Notes: a model not told the origin generated them from the sequence alone. Counted from the stretch's first letter, positions 33,787 through 46,683 are shown. The stretch is 64,000 nucleotides of DNA from Mimachlamys varia (GCA_947623455.1 OX392534.1:33299426-33363425); one strand, 5' to 3'. Made by a program: numbers and translations.

Positions 33787-36590
33787 CCACAGCCACCACT
33801 AATCTGTTTGTCCCACTATCCAGCCACCACTAATCTGGTGGTCCCACTATCCAGCCACCACTAATCTGTTTGTCCCACTACACCGCCCCCACTAATCTAT
33901 TTGTCCCACTATCCAGTCACCACTAATCTGGTTGTCCCACTATCCAGCCACCACTAATCTGGTTGTCCCACTATCCAGCCACAACTAATCTGGTTGTCTC
34001 ATTATCCAGCCACCACTAATCTGGTTGTCCCACTATCCAGCCACCACTAATCTGGTTGTCCCACTATCCAGCCACCATTAATCTGGTTGTACCACTATCC
34101 AGCCACCACTAATCTGGTTGTACCACTATCCAGCCACAACTAATCTGGTTGTCCCACTATCCAGCCACAACTAATCTGGTTGTTCCGCTATCCAGCCACC
34201 ATTAATCAGGTTGTCCCACTATCCAGCCACCATTAATCTGGTTGTACCACTATCCAGCCACCACTAATCTGGTTGTCCCACTATCCAGCCACCACTAATC
34301 TGGTTGTCCCACTATCCAGCCACCATTAATCAGGTTGTCCCACTATCCAGCCACCATTAATCTGGTTGTACCACTATCCAGCCACCACTAATCTGGTTGT
34401 TCCACTATCCAGCCACCATTAATCAGGTTGTCCCACTATCCAGCCACCATTAATCTGGTTGTACCACTATCCAGCCACCACTAATCTATTTGTCCCACTA
34501 TATCCAGCCACCATTAATCTGGTTGTTCCACTATCCAGCCACCATTAATCAGGTTGTCCCACTATCCTGCCACCATTAATCTGGTTGTCCCACTATCCAG
34601 CCACCATTAATCAGGTTGTCCCACTATCCAGCCACCATTAATCTGGTTGTACCACTATCCAGCCACCACTAATCTGGTTGTCCCACTATCCAGTCACCGC
34701 TAATCTGGTTGTCCCACTATCCAGCCACCACTTATCTGTTTGTCCCACTAACCAGCCGCCACTAATCTGGTTGTCCCACTATCCAGCCACCACTTATCTG
34801 TTTGTCCCACTAACCAGCCGCCACTAATCTGTTTGTCCCACTATCCAGCCACCACTAATCTGTTTGTACCACTATCCAGCCACCACTAATCTGTTTGTCC
34901 CACTATCCAGTCACCACTAATCTGTTTGTACCACTATCCAGTCACCATTATCTGTTTGTACCACTAACCAGCCACCACTAATCTGTTTGTACCACTAACC
35001 AGCCACCACTTATCTGTTTGTACCACTAACCAGCCACCACTAATCTGTTTGTACCACTATCCAGCCACCACTAATCTGTTTGTCCCTCTATCCAGTCACC
35101 ACTAATCTGTTTGTACCACTAACCAGCCACCACTAATCTGGTTGTCCCACAATCCAGCCACTACTAATCTGGTTGTCCCACTATCCAGTCACCACTAATC
35201 TGCTTGTCCCTGGCCATCCAGTCACCACTAATCTGTTTGTACCACAAATCAGCCACCACTTATCTGTTTGTCCCACTTATCAGCCATCACTAATCTGGTT
35301 GTCCCACTATCCAGCCACCACTAATCTGTTTGTCCCACTAAACAGCCATCACTAATCTGTCTGTACCACTATCCAGCCACCACTAATATGGTTGTCCCAC
35401 AATCCAGCCACTACTAATCTGGTTGTCCCACTATCCAGCCACCACTAATCTGTTTGTCCCACTATCCAGCCATCACTAATCTGTCTGTACCACTATCCAG
35501 TCACCACTAATCTTGTTGTCCCACTATCCCGCCACCACTAATCTGGTTGTCCCACTATCCAGCCACCACTAATCTCTTTGTCCCACTATATATCCAGTCA
35601 CCACTAATCTCTTTGTCCCACTATATATCCAGTCACCACTAATTTGGTTGTCCCACTATCCAGTCACCACTAATCTGGTTGTCCCACTATCCAGTCACCA
35701 CTAATCTGGTTGTCCCACTCTCCATCCATCACTAATATGGTTGTCCCACTATCCAGCCACCACTTATCTGATTGTCCTACAATCCAGTCACCACTTATAT
35801 GATTGTCCCACTATCCAGCCACCACTAATCTGTTTGTCCCACTAACCAGCAACCACTTATCTGTTTGTCCCACTATCCAGCCACCACTAATCTGTTTGTC
35901 CCACTAACCAGCAACCACTTATCTGTTTGTCCAACTAACCAGCAACCACTTATCTGTTTGTCCCACTATCCAGCCACCATTTATCTATTTGTCCCACTAA
36001 ACAGCCACCACTAATCTGTTTGTCCCACTATCCAGTCACCACTAATCTTGTTTTCCCACTATCCAGCGTCCACTAATCTGGTTGTCCCACTGTCCAGCCA
36101 CAACTAACCTGTTTGTCCCACTATCCAGCCACCACTAATCTTGTTTTCCCACTATCCAGCCACCACTAATCTGTTTGTCCCACTATCCAGCCGCCACTAA
36201 TCTTGTTGTCCCACTATCTAGCCACCACTAATCTGTTTGTCCCACTATCCAGCCACCACTAATCTGGTTGTCCCACTATCCAGCCACCACTAATCTGTTT
36301 GTCCCACTATCCAGCCACCACTAATCTGTTTGTCCCACTATCCAGCCACCACTTATCTGGTTGTCCCACTATCCAGCTGCCACCAATCTGGTTGTACCAC
36401 TATCCAGCCACCACTAATCCGGTTGTACCACTATATCCCGTCAACACTAATCTGTTTGTCCCTTTATCCAGCCACCACTAATCAGGTGGCCCCACTATGC
36501 AGTCACCACTAATATGTTTGTCCCACTAACCAGCCACCACTAATTTGGTGGTCCCACTTACCAGCCACCACTAATCTTGTTTTCCCAGTC
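33787..36590. repeat. 31-bp minisatellite, about 90 copies
   Basis: The unit is ccactatccagccaccacta plus atctggttgtc. Substitution variants (ctgtttgtcc, accagccacc, taatcaggttg) form local runs, so the array has subfamilies. Flanks are unrelated AT-rich DNA. Short open frames here follow from the 31-bp period. Confidence 0.95.
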
Positions 36591-36733
36591 AGCCATTGTT
36601 GTAGGGGATTTATCATCAATGTTTTCAAGTTTTTCTGGTTATGCACAATCAAGTCACTTTGATTAAAGAACAAAAGACGCTAGACTATTGAGGTTTCACT
36701 GTATATGATTGTTACAGGAGGGGGAAAATGCAT

Positions 36734-36803
36734 GACCAGACTTGGGTTTGAACCAGAGACCTTCTGAACTCTAGACGGACATTACTATATCAGCTATCTG
36801 GTC
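36734..36803 (-). mobile_element. tRNA-like sequence (SINE head or tRNA pseudogene)
   Basis: The ends pair perfectly over 7 bases on the minus strand (gaccaga / tctggtc), like an acceptor stem. ctggttcaaaccc fits box B and tagctgatatagt is near box A. The anticodon and T stems pair poorly, so I do not call a functional tRNA. Confidence 0.45.
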
Positions 36804-37121
36804 GCTGATGATCGACCTAACCCAATTCCACTGCATGATCAACTATAGTCACGTTATTTACCTGTGATGATCATAATCATGTTATTTAACTGCCATTTTT
36901 ACCTGGGCTGTTTTTCATTTGTTCCTGTAATAAGCCCAGGTGAGTTGGTTGATCCCTTGGTCAGCAGAATATTCCAGAGGTATAGAAATGGTATGACCCG
37001 GAGTCCTAATCATTTATAAATCTGTTTAACACGGCGGGCTTATCACTGAACATGGGCTTATTTGTGGTAAAATATGGTTTGAGTAGTCTTCAACATCTCA
37101 AATGGAAAGAGGTATGAATTA

Positions 37122-37224
37122 TTAATTTGAATAAAAAATTTTCATCCATGAAATTTCATAATAAACTATTCCAACATTTCAATTGGAAGAGTTCAAGTTT
37201 GTTTTCAGGGGATGAATGAGTTAA
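37122..37224 (-). mobile_element. TTAA-type ~90-bp MITE, copy 6
   Basis: Core catgaaatttcataataaac and right end caggggatgaatgagttaa. The left terminus is decayed. Reverse orientation. Confidence 0.7.
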
Positions 37225-38431
37225 AAGTTACATTAACAAGAAACGTTCGATGGCAATACCTTATGGACTTTAAAAGTACACTTGATCTGTTTCTGGTTGA
37301 TTAATATAAACTGTCTGGGGACAGATATTCAACGAAGTTACATGAACCTAAAAGGTTTGTAAATATCCCCTGGGATTGAAACGGAACTTTAATTATGGTA
37401 GAGAGTAAACTGGAAGAGCACACGAAATTATCTTAGATTAAAAGAAAATGAATTTTCACAGGAGGTGCAGTTTCTATGTATACACAGGTGTTTACGAATT
37501 ATTGATTTTTTTTTCTCAATTTCTAAGGGTTTTATATTTGCAATCATGAAACTATGCATGTTTAAATCGAGTGCCTTGGGATGTTCTTTAGAAGTGAAAG
37601 ACATTGTTTAAATTGACACAAAAACAAAGAAAATTTTATTCAAAACATAATTCATACCTTTTTCCATTTAAAATGTTGACTGATATAATCTATATTAAAA
37701 ACAGATTTAGAAAAAAAAAAGTCTGAATTGTACATGTATTTCTTGTCTGAAAAACAAGACTCTAATTGATGAAGAGTCACTATTTTCACTGAAAACACTG
37801 GAATAAAATTTGTTGATATTTATTTCAATAAAGTATGAGTTAGCTTATTGATAATATGTATTGGAGTTATGGTTTGATAAATATGCTATATTCATACTCT
37901 GTACTCTGGAAGGAGAGGTGGTGGGCCGAGGGAGAGGTTTTGGAGGGGGGTTATAATTGCAGGGAAATACATGGATACACCTGAAATGTGGAGTGTGCAG
38001 GAAAAAAACAGATGTTCCTTAAGTATACAGCCATATGTTCATCACTAAGAATGGTTATATTCTGGACGAAGCCTCAAGTGACTTTTAATACTCTGTGGAC
38101 AGTTACATGTGTGGTTTTTTGTGTAACAGAAGTTGGGAAGATGTCTGTGGTACCAACTTATGTCTATAACAATGGAACTTGGAGCTGTAGGTTTCTCTAG
38201 TCTGTGGCGATCGATCCAATATTTCCACACTCCTTCAAAATTCCCTTCAAGAAGACTTATTATCTGATCCTGAAAACACTTCAATCAAACTTCTTTGGTA
38301 ATGGAGTACTAAAATATTCAGAGATACATTCTGTAAAAACTCACAACAGAGCTCAAAAAAGAATTTATAGTTCATTAAACTTTAATTAAATTTGTAAGCT
38401 TTTTAATACATGGCAGTGTTTATATGCTCAT

Positions 38432-39085
38432 ATGTTTTATATAATTACTTCCCATAGTCTTTCCTGCAGTCCACAGGGACCTGGGAATTTGTTACAGCTA
38501 GTGTTAGTTGTGGCAGTGTTTATGCTCATATATTTACAGTCTACACTGATATTCACTCGATAACCATTGTACTGCAAACAAGTGTTATTTTCCAATAACT
38601 ATACTTGAGAACGTGCTAAATTTCTATGACGTCGACAACAATACATGTGGGCGGAGCTATGCAAATTATCCCATTTGAATCACAATTGCATGACGTCATT
38701 AACAAATGACATTGGCGGAGCTAGCTACGGCTTATGCAAACTTCATGCTGTTACATTTATTGAACTGTTTTCCCGTTTGTAAGTTTTGAAATGAAATATA
38801 TGTCTGCAGATGGGGCTAAATTGAACAGAAAACTTATGAACCAATTACAGTAAAATACTGTAAATATAAGAATTAACCTTTGATTTTGTTTAGTTTATTA
38901 GATCATAAATCCAATGGAGCAGTCGGTAAATTTAACGTAAACGCTTTGCGTTTACGCAATTTACCTCAATTTACCATAAACTAAACAAAATCAAAGGTTA
39001 ATCCTTAAATGTTTTATATAATTACTTCCCATAGTCTTTCCTGCAGTCCACATGAACCTGGGAATTTGTTACAACTAGTGTTAGA
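38432..39085. repeat. direct duplication of about 77 bp, 577 bp apart
   Basis: atgttttatataattacttc at 38432 recurs at 39009. Both copies continue through ctttcctgcagtccaca to ggaatttgttacagctagtg with few changes. Between the copies lies ordinary DNA plus a palindromic element that ends immediately before the second copy. Confidence 0.85.
38872..39002. mobile_element. palindromic MITE with 26-bp perfect TIRs
   Basis: The arm 38872-38897 (attaacctttgattttgttt...) is the exact reverse complement of 38977-39002. A second nested palindrome (gtaaacgctttgcgtttac) sits in the middle. No coding content. Confidence 0.88.
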
Positions 39086-39268
39086 CCCATACTTGTCAAC
39101 CCTCCCTCATTAGGAGTGTGTGTAATGACCAGAATATGTGTTACTTTGTGAAGTTACTTTAATACATAATAAGGGAAATTAGACAAATTGAGCAATGCAG
39201 TTTCAGTCACATTTCATGCACTTATATGGAATATGGAAAGAGGGAGATCTCCCTCATTGGAGGTTTCA

Positions 39269-39478
39269 GGACCTAAACTAAGGAGTAAGTTGTTTTAAGC
39301 TTTTGGGGAGTATTGATCAATTTTCAATAAAATGCCCCCCCCCCCCCCCACTCACCCACCCACCCTCAATGCTCATATAAAAGCCTTTAAGACCATTGAG
39401 GGGGTCATATCTATCTAAAATTGATCTGAACTCCCAAAAAGTGTAAATAAAATACTCTAAACGTCTTAGTTTAGGTCC
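39269..39478. mobile_element. TIR element, about 210 bp, with internal poly-C
   Basis: ggacctaaactaag at 39269 and cttagtttaggtcc at 39465 are exact inverted repeats. Further imperfect pairing runs inward (gtattgatcaatttt versus aaaattgatctga). A 15-base C run interrupts the middle. Confidence 0.8.
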
Positions 39479-41232
39479 AAAAGTTAAATTGTAATATATT
39501 CCCAGGTCCCTCTGTGCTGCAGTCCGGGGTCACTAGATATTTTACATATTTTATATAATATCTAACATGTACAAAGTTAGTAAACTATAGGTGATAATTA
39601 TTGATTAAACAAGTTTACAATAGATAACATAGCCCAAGTTACTTAACTGGCCCTGGCAAACCCACACCAGACATTTTTTAAAGTCTGGTGTTAGGGCCAG
39701 AGGAAACTCGGACTTTAGATAAAAGAGCATGTTATTTGGTATATTTCTATTGTCATATCCAGTGATTTATCCTAGAAACAGGAAAAACATGCCACGAACC
39801 TGCATGCCCCCACCTGCCATATTTTCGGTCCATGTATCTACGTAGATAAAGAGGCCCGCAGTGCCTGTATAAGTCACCTGTCAGAATTTACGGTTTAATC
39901 TCGTAAATCGTCCATGTTTATTATCAAGGTTGTCAGGTTGTACTTTAAACGCCATGAATTCTATCCACATCATTTCGACCTTCATACTGGTTTATTGTCT
40001 TCAATAAATCGTAATACAGACTTAAAGTCGTAAAAATTGATATTGAAATGTTTTATGATCGAAGAAAAAACCTGACACGATTTATATTTAAATCCAGACA
40101 GGGCTATATGACACCTTAACAATTATATGAATCAATTTATTGTATAAGGCGGGGTAAGTTTCCTTGAACCTAAGGTAGGAAAAGGCAGATACATGTAAAA
40201 ATGATGATCCCTGAGGTTAATAAAGCAAAAATATTCTTAAAAAACAAAATGTTATTGAAATATTTAATTTTAATGAAAAATTTGGAAAAAATCAATGATT
40301 TCTTGAAATTTGTGAAATTAAACTCAAGGTCATTTGATATGTGTTTGATAAAAAATGAGAAAAACTAACACAATGAAACATTATTATCTTGATACAGGCA
40401 ATTTATATTTCCTTTATCTGCTCCTTTCTTTATAATCTTCTTCCTTCTTGACATTCTGTCATCTTTAACGTATCTTTCTCTCTTCATTTTACCAGCTGGG
40501 CAGTTGATGCCTGCTTGTATGTAATCAAAGATGGATACATATACACAAAAGTTTTTACATTTCTTAATTCTATTTTGTATATATTAGGTATCGAAAAAAT
40601 AAAATGCATTTTCAAAATGGGAAGTATGGAAAAAAAATTGAAATACCACATTGGAAAGTTCAACTCAGGTAATCATATTTCAAAAACATCAGCCAGGGAA
40701 AAAAATGAGTTAATTGGGCATAAGTTTGTTTACATTTGAAAACAGAAAATACTTTCCAGGCATGTCAAAAGCAGATTTCTGTAGTTTTACTGTCTTTTTC
40801 TTCAAATTGATTTAAGAAGTTAATTAAAGTTTTTATAATACTAAATAGGCCTAATTCAATAACATCCTCAAATGCCAGTGTGTTATATAATTTCGTCAAA
40901 GTTGAAAACATGCAACACATTGCATTTCCAATGCCAGAGCAGTTGATGGTGAGAAGAAATACTGCCAGAGGATGGGGGAGGTGGTGGGAGAGGTAAGGGG
41001 AGGGGGGGGGGAGAGGTAAGGGGAGGGAGGCGGGGGGGGGGGGGGGGGGGGGTTCTTCCTGGCCATAGCTTTATCTTCCTGATTAGAAGATGATTGGTAA
41101 GAATGTTACACTAGGTTAGCCGCCAAATACTGAGATAATAGGCTGACAGCCTTTGTCCTCCCAAAACTTCTGGACGTTTTACTCCAGGTCAGTTTAGATA
41201 TTAGACAATTCTGAGAAAAACCAGACACAGGG
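39479..41232. other. intergenic
   Basis: It holds a hairpin near 39646-39703 (acaccagac...gtctggtgt) and a G-rich tract at 40970-41052 ending in 21 G. No gene is supported. Confidence 0.55.
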
Positions 41233-41868
41233 GATTGTACCGTAAATACCCTAAATATTGTACCTCATACTGTAAATACCCTAAATATTGTACCTTACAC
41301 AGTAAAAACCCTAAATATTGTACCTCATACCGTTCATACCCTAAACATTGTACCTCATACCATTAATACCCTAAATATTGTACCTCATACCGTTAATACC
41401 CTAAATATTGTACCTCATACCGTTCATACCCTAAATATTGTACCTCATACCATTAATACCCTAAATATTGTACCTCATACCGTTAATACCCTAAATATTG
41501 TACCTCATACCGTTAATACCCTAAATATTGTACCTCATACCGTTAATACCCTAAATATTGTACCTCATACCATTAATACCCTAAATATTGTACCTCATAC
41601 TGTTCATACCCTAAATATTGTACCTCATACCATTAATACCCTAAATATTGTACCTCATACCATTAATACCCTAAACATTGTACCATACACAGTAAAAACC
41701 CTAAATATTGTACCTCTTACCGTTCATACCCTAAATATTGTACCTCATACCATTAATACCCTAAATATTGTACCTCATACCATTAATACCCTAAATATTG
41801 TACCTTACACAGTAAAACCCCTAAATATCGTACCATGCACCGTAAATACACTAAATATTGTACCTCAA
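41233..41868. repeat. 30-bp minisatellite, about 21 copies
   Basis: The unit taccctaaatattgtacctc plus ataccgttaa repeats in near-exact 30-bp register. The variable part is cat/ccgt + taa/cat. Confidence 0.95.
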
Positions 41869-43129
41869 CTATTTTTTGTCAAAGTGACTTATATATTTCA
41901 AGAAGAAATCACGTATAAAAGGGGTCCAGCTGTATTTAAATGGAATATCCATGGATATAAAGGTAAATACAGGGACTTGATTCCAAGACATATCAGGCAG
42001 GTAAAATACCCCGGTACTAGCTTCCAAAGGTTTTGGGTTTGACTCCTAGCGGAGGCATGGAGAACTGGAAAACTTAGGACAATTCCTTTCTTTGATGGGT
42101 AGTATATCACCTGCAAGTAAAATACTCGCTATTCCTGCAGACTCAGCTAGAGAGACTTACTTTTAAGCTTGTTTGGCAGTGCATAAGATTTGTAAGCCAA
42201 ATGTCCAGAGCTCGACTCTTAGCAGAATTGATCATGATGAAGTCCTTGGGTAGATGTGGGTGGTCAGATGTTGGTGTATTGAATTGTACAATCACCTTTG
42301 ATTGGGAGACAGTCAGGGTTGGTAACCAGCGGAACATTTTAGCTTATTACCGATCTCATCTCGGATCTTCCTCCCTCAAAAAAACCCCTACATACTGCAA
42401 TACCATCTGGACCAGCAAGATGGCTTGATACCAGGTGATGAAAATTGTTTCATATTGTTTCATAATTATTATAAATAAGTAAAGTTTACATATATAATAA
42501 CCCAAAACACATGGACTAATGTGCCATTTACAAAACAAAAATAACTTTTTACTTCGTTCAAGATTTTCTTCATTTTTTGGATTTTAATTCTTAACTTAGT
42601 TATCTGTTCAGAAAAGTATCACACTAGAATATTCATAATCCTTAATTTCTACATTTTATCTTCTCTATAAACAAGTTGTTCTGATTTTTTCTATTTGTAC
42701 CGGAAACAAAACACAAGTTGTCCATGCTTTAATTTGTTTTTAAATCATTTGACATTTCCACCTAAATCATCAACCATAAAGCCCGAAATGTGATGGAGGA
42801 AAAAAAAACTTTAGCAAAATGTCAGCGGAAACCAGCACAGCAGGCCAGAAAAAGATTGCAGATTATTAAGTGTATTTTCATGTCAGTATAAACAGTTATC
42901 AGTAGATAAATGTACTTAGATATAGAGATACAATAACAGGCCCTGTCCCACAATTACTTACAAGGTAGTTCTCATGTCTTACCTTAAGGGTCTCACTATT
43001 AGCAAGATCTAAATGTGATAGGTTATTATTTTATTACTTTATTTTCACATCAGTGTCAGAAACAGTTCTTTACCCCTCAAATTGTACTATTTCAAGTCAT
43101 TGGGAACACAGAAAGAGTATGGAAACTCA
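41869..43129. other. intergenic
   Basis: Two stretches (about 41995-42070 and 42160-42330) contain tRNA box-B-like phrases (gggtttgactcctagc; gagctcgactcttagc). They may be decayed SINEs, but I cannot set their ends. No gene is supported. Confidence 0.45.
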
Positions 43130-44370
43130 GCTAAGTGTTTTTTTAGTATTATTCCAGAAAGGGTGTGTCATGTTAAGTAGGAAACTCAGAAACGGGCAGG
43201 TCAGAATAAGAACTCAGAAATTGATGTGTTAAATGTCAGTAGGAATCTTGGGAAGGGTGGGGGGGGGGGGGGGGGGGTGTCATGTCAGTATTTAACTCAG
43301 GAAGGGGTGTACATGTGTCATATTGTCACTATCTAACTAAGGAAAGGGCTGTGTGTAACAGTATTGGAATTCATAAAGGGGCATGTCTTGTCAGTAGTGT
43401 AACTCAGAAAGGGATTTCAGAAGGAATGTGTCATGTCAATATGGGAACACAGAAAGGGGTGTGTCAAATCCATATGGAACTTCAGAATGGGGCGTGTCTT
43501 GTCAGTATGGAACTCAGAAAGGGGTGTGTATGTCAGTATGGGACTCAGAAAGGGGTATGTATGTCAGTATGGGACTCAGAAAGGGGTATGTATTTCAGTA
43601 TGGGACTCAGAAAGGGGTATGTATGTCAGTATGGGACTCAGAAAGGGGTATGTATGTCAGTATGGGACTCAGAAAGGGGTATGTATGTCAGTATGGGACT
43701 CAGAAAGGGGTATGTATGTCAGTATGGGACTCAGAAAGGGGTATGTATGTCAGTATGGGACTCAGAAAGGGGTATGTATGTCAGTATGGGACTCAGAAAG
43801 GAGTGTGTATGTCAGTATGGGACTCAGAAAGGGGTATGTATGTCAGTATGGGAACTTAGATAGGAAGGGATATTTGTCTTGTAAGCCATATCAGAAAGGG
43901 GTTTGTCTTGTCAGTATGAGAACTCAGAAAGGGGTGTGTCTAGCAGTATGGGAATTCAGAAAGGGGTGTGTCTTGTCAGTATGGGAATTCAGAAAGGGGC
44001 GTGTCTTGTCAGTATGGGAAATAAGAAAGGATTGTATCAATCCAGTATGGAAACCCAGAAAGGGGTGTGTCAAGCCAGTATTGGAATTCAGAAATGGACG
44101 TGTCTTGTCAGTATGGGAATTCAGAAAGGGGTGTGTCTCTAAGCAGTATGGGAATTCAGAAAGGGGTGTGTCTAGCAGCATGGGAATTCAGAAAGGGGTG
44201 TGTCTAGCAGTATGGTAATTCAGAAATGGGCGTGTCTTGTTAGTATGGAAACTCAGAAAAAGCTGTATCAATCCAGTATGGGAACTCAGAAAGTTGTGTG
44301 TGTAGCTGTAAGGGAATTCAGAAATGAGCGCATCTTGTCGGTATGGGAACTCAGAATCCAGTATCAGGTT
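43130..44370. repeat. 31-bp minisatellite, about 40 copies
   Basis: The unit tcagtatgggactcagaaag plus gggtatgtatg is nearly perfect at 43500-43850 and more variable at both ends (tcttgtcagtatgggaattc type). A 19-base G run lies at 43259-43277. Because 31 is not a multiple of three and the unit lacks stops in several frames, open frames of up to 261 codons arise here. They are not genes. Confidence 0.94.
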
Positions 44371-45417
44371 GTCTCTATCTCTGTAAACTGCTGATGGATG
44401 CCAGTGTCTATAAGATGATTTGTATCTGTCAAAAGTAGACAGGGTACAGACCTCACTTTAAATTTAATCTATCCCACACCTTATCTGATTCAGTGGACAA
44501 AGTATAAGTGATAAGTTTTTCTGTCAAATAATCATATTTTTGTGTAATAAAGAAGCTTCTTAATTCAAGAAACATCCCTTCAAACACCGACACACTAATT
44601 TGTAAAAGACCTTATTCATCTTTTTATTTACTCCAATCTGAATTACCGGACCACCAATGAGAGGCACAAGCTGAACATTCTCGCACTAATTCTAGAGAGT
44701 ATATACTGCTTTATAGATTATATATGGTGGTCTCATAATATAAAGGAATGCTTTATAGGGCAGTTTGGGATCTTTTGCCACAATCTTCTGAATTAGGTAT
44801 ATCTATTTTTGCAAGAACACTAATGTCATTATGCTATAAAATATTTCAGGATACAAGGTGGTAGTCTCTGCTGGTAGATTTTTTTAGTCCCGAGGTTTAC
44901 TACAACCTTAAAGGTCACAATTAGTTCTTATCAGTAGTGACACAGTTCATTTACACTGTGGAAAGGGTGATTATTAAGTTGCGATAACTTGTGTCCAATC
45001 ATTTTGTTAATTCATTTGCAATAAAATGTTTAAACTAAACACAGTTCATTATATACACACTTTACTGTTATTATCATAAAATTAAACTGTACTCTTCACC
45101 TTTTTGAAAATTTTATGATTAAGGGGTTCCATGCACCTCCCCTTCTATTTCATCAGTACATTTTGTCGCTAAATAGAGCAATTTGGATTTTCACTCTTTG
45201 GACCCAGTAGCATGTACTGACGGGTCCTAGAAGGATGAAACAGCTGTATAGTAGTAATTAATTTGTATGCTGTATCTTTTTCTAAATCCTATATTTAATC
45301 ACAGATAACTTTGAACATCTAGCAGCTTTAATCAAAACTTTTCTTCCTACCAGTTTTAATATACACTGTATATATTAATACTAATACCTCCACTAAGACT
45401 TTCTCTTGTTTAATCTA
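44371..45417. other. intergenic, no feature seen
   Basis: AT-rich sequence with no gene or repeat that I can define. Confidence 0.5.
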
Positions 45418-45942
45418 TACCATAATTTCCTGCGTATTACCCGCACCGGGGTATAGCCCACGGGAATTAAATTACAGCATTTTTGAGGTTTTTGTAAAAT
45501 AAATTCCAGTTAACCCGCACTGGCAGATTGCCCGCAGTCTATACGTCGAATGTATACCTAGTGAGTACAAGTGTACTTCGTATGTGACTTTACACTTTAC
45601 ACTACCTTTTTTACTTTGTATGTGACTTTGTGATTTATTGTTTTGAATGTTGGAAATCGGAGACATATGATGGAAATATTGTGTTTATTTTGTATATATA
45701 TATATGTTTATGTGTATAATTAAAGCTATATATAAACTTATCAATGATAAATTTTGTTTACAACTAGTGTAGATCTATATGTTGATAAAAGTGGAAAAAT
45801 ATTTAACAACGTATAACCCACATTTTTTAATAATTTGGTTAGAAAATCCACTTATAGTCCGCACCGGCAGATAGCCCGCACTAGGCATCTTCTGATGTAA
45901 AAAATCATAGAGCCTGCGGGCAATGCGCAGAAAATTACGGTA
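45418..45942. mobile_element. TA-flanked MITE, about 525 bp
   Basis: The left end is TA|ccataatttcctgcgtatta and the right end is its near reverse complement (caatgcgcagaaaattacgg|TA). TIRs are about 28 bases with three or four mismatches. TA on both sides suggests a Tc1/mariner-type target duplication. Inside are repeated ccgcac(c/t)ggcagat(a/t)gcccgca motifs. No transposase frame. Confidence 0.85.
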
Positions 45943-46443
45943 GATCCATAGTGTTGGATCCTTCAGCAATCAAACTCGACCAGCTAAACCTTTCAGTCAA
46001 ATTTAACTCTTCATCTCCCCAATTATTTGTGGGCCTCTGGCACCTCAATGTGATCCCACTTGGTTCTCACGGTCCTGTCATCTTCATAATAATTGTACTG
46101 TATGATGTTGTTTTAACTATATGTCTTAAGATTTTGTTGAGGTACCGTAAATCCTTTATTTTGTATTGTATGGCCCTACCATCAGTAGTTCATTGGTAGC
46201 GTCACAGCACCAACTTGTGTAAAACGGAAAATTTTCGACATCTTTATTTCGCCCTCTCATGAAAAGATTTGAATTTACCTCGTCTTGAATTCCCCTCACA
46301 AAGGTAGAAAACTTGCATTCGGTAAGCCTATGTTTGGTAAAGTATTCGCCCGGTTTTAAATCGCACTTCTATCATTGGGTGAAAAGGGCGAAAATAAAAT
46401 GAGGGCGAATTTTTCCAGTTTAACACTATATGGAATATGATAT

Positions 46444-46683
46444 TACTGTAAACCAACTTATTTTTGCGGAGACTTAATTTCGCATTTTCATAGGAAATGC
46501 ATATTTTGTGGCGATTTAATTTCGCGATAAATACGGTCATAAATCTTTTGTACAGTAAACTACTCCTACAGTTGGCATACCTCTGATTTTAACTATTTCG
46601 CTGCGATTAATTTTTGTGAATTTTAATCAACCGCGAAATACGCAAAAAATTAATCGCACGCCAAAATAAGTTGGTTTATGGTA
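46444..46683. mobile_element. TA-flanked MITE, 240 bp, CTGTAAACC-type ends
   Basis: Left TA|ctgtaaaccaacttattttt, right ttggtttatgg|TA with gccaaaataag inside. TIRs are about 24 bases with four mismatches. Internal gcgattaattttt-type motifs repeat. No coding content. Confidence 0.85.

Larger units (their letters stand above)
36591..38431. other. intergenic
   Basis: It contains a tRNA-like fragment (36734-36803) and MITE copy 6. Open frames on both strands at 37988-38389 show no recognisable protein. Confidence 0.55.

Noticed and set aside
33787..36590. Possible CRISPR array
   Set aside because: Units are contiguous and 31 bp in total, with no unique spacers between repeats. The setting is an animal genome.
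36734..36803. Functional tRNA gene
   Set aside because: The acceptor stem pairs, but the anticodon and T stems do not. It is better explained as a SINE head or pseudogene.
38045..38284. 79-codon minus-strand frame and 70-codon plus-strand frame
   Set aside because: Looked briefly like a retroelement remnant, but I found no recognisable motif and no neighbouring element coding sequence.
41233..41868. Telomere-like ccctaa motifs
   Set aside because: Each ccctaa is part of a 30-bp unit rather than a TTAGGG run. This is an ordinary interstitial minisatellite.
43282..44218. Open frames of 143-261 codons on the + strand and 85 on the - strand
   Set aside because: Products of a 31-bp tandem repeat without stop codons. 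The same peptides appear in several frames.
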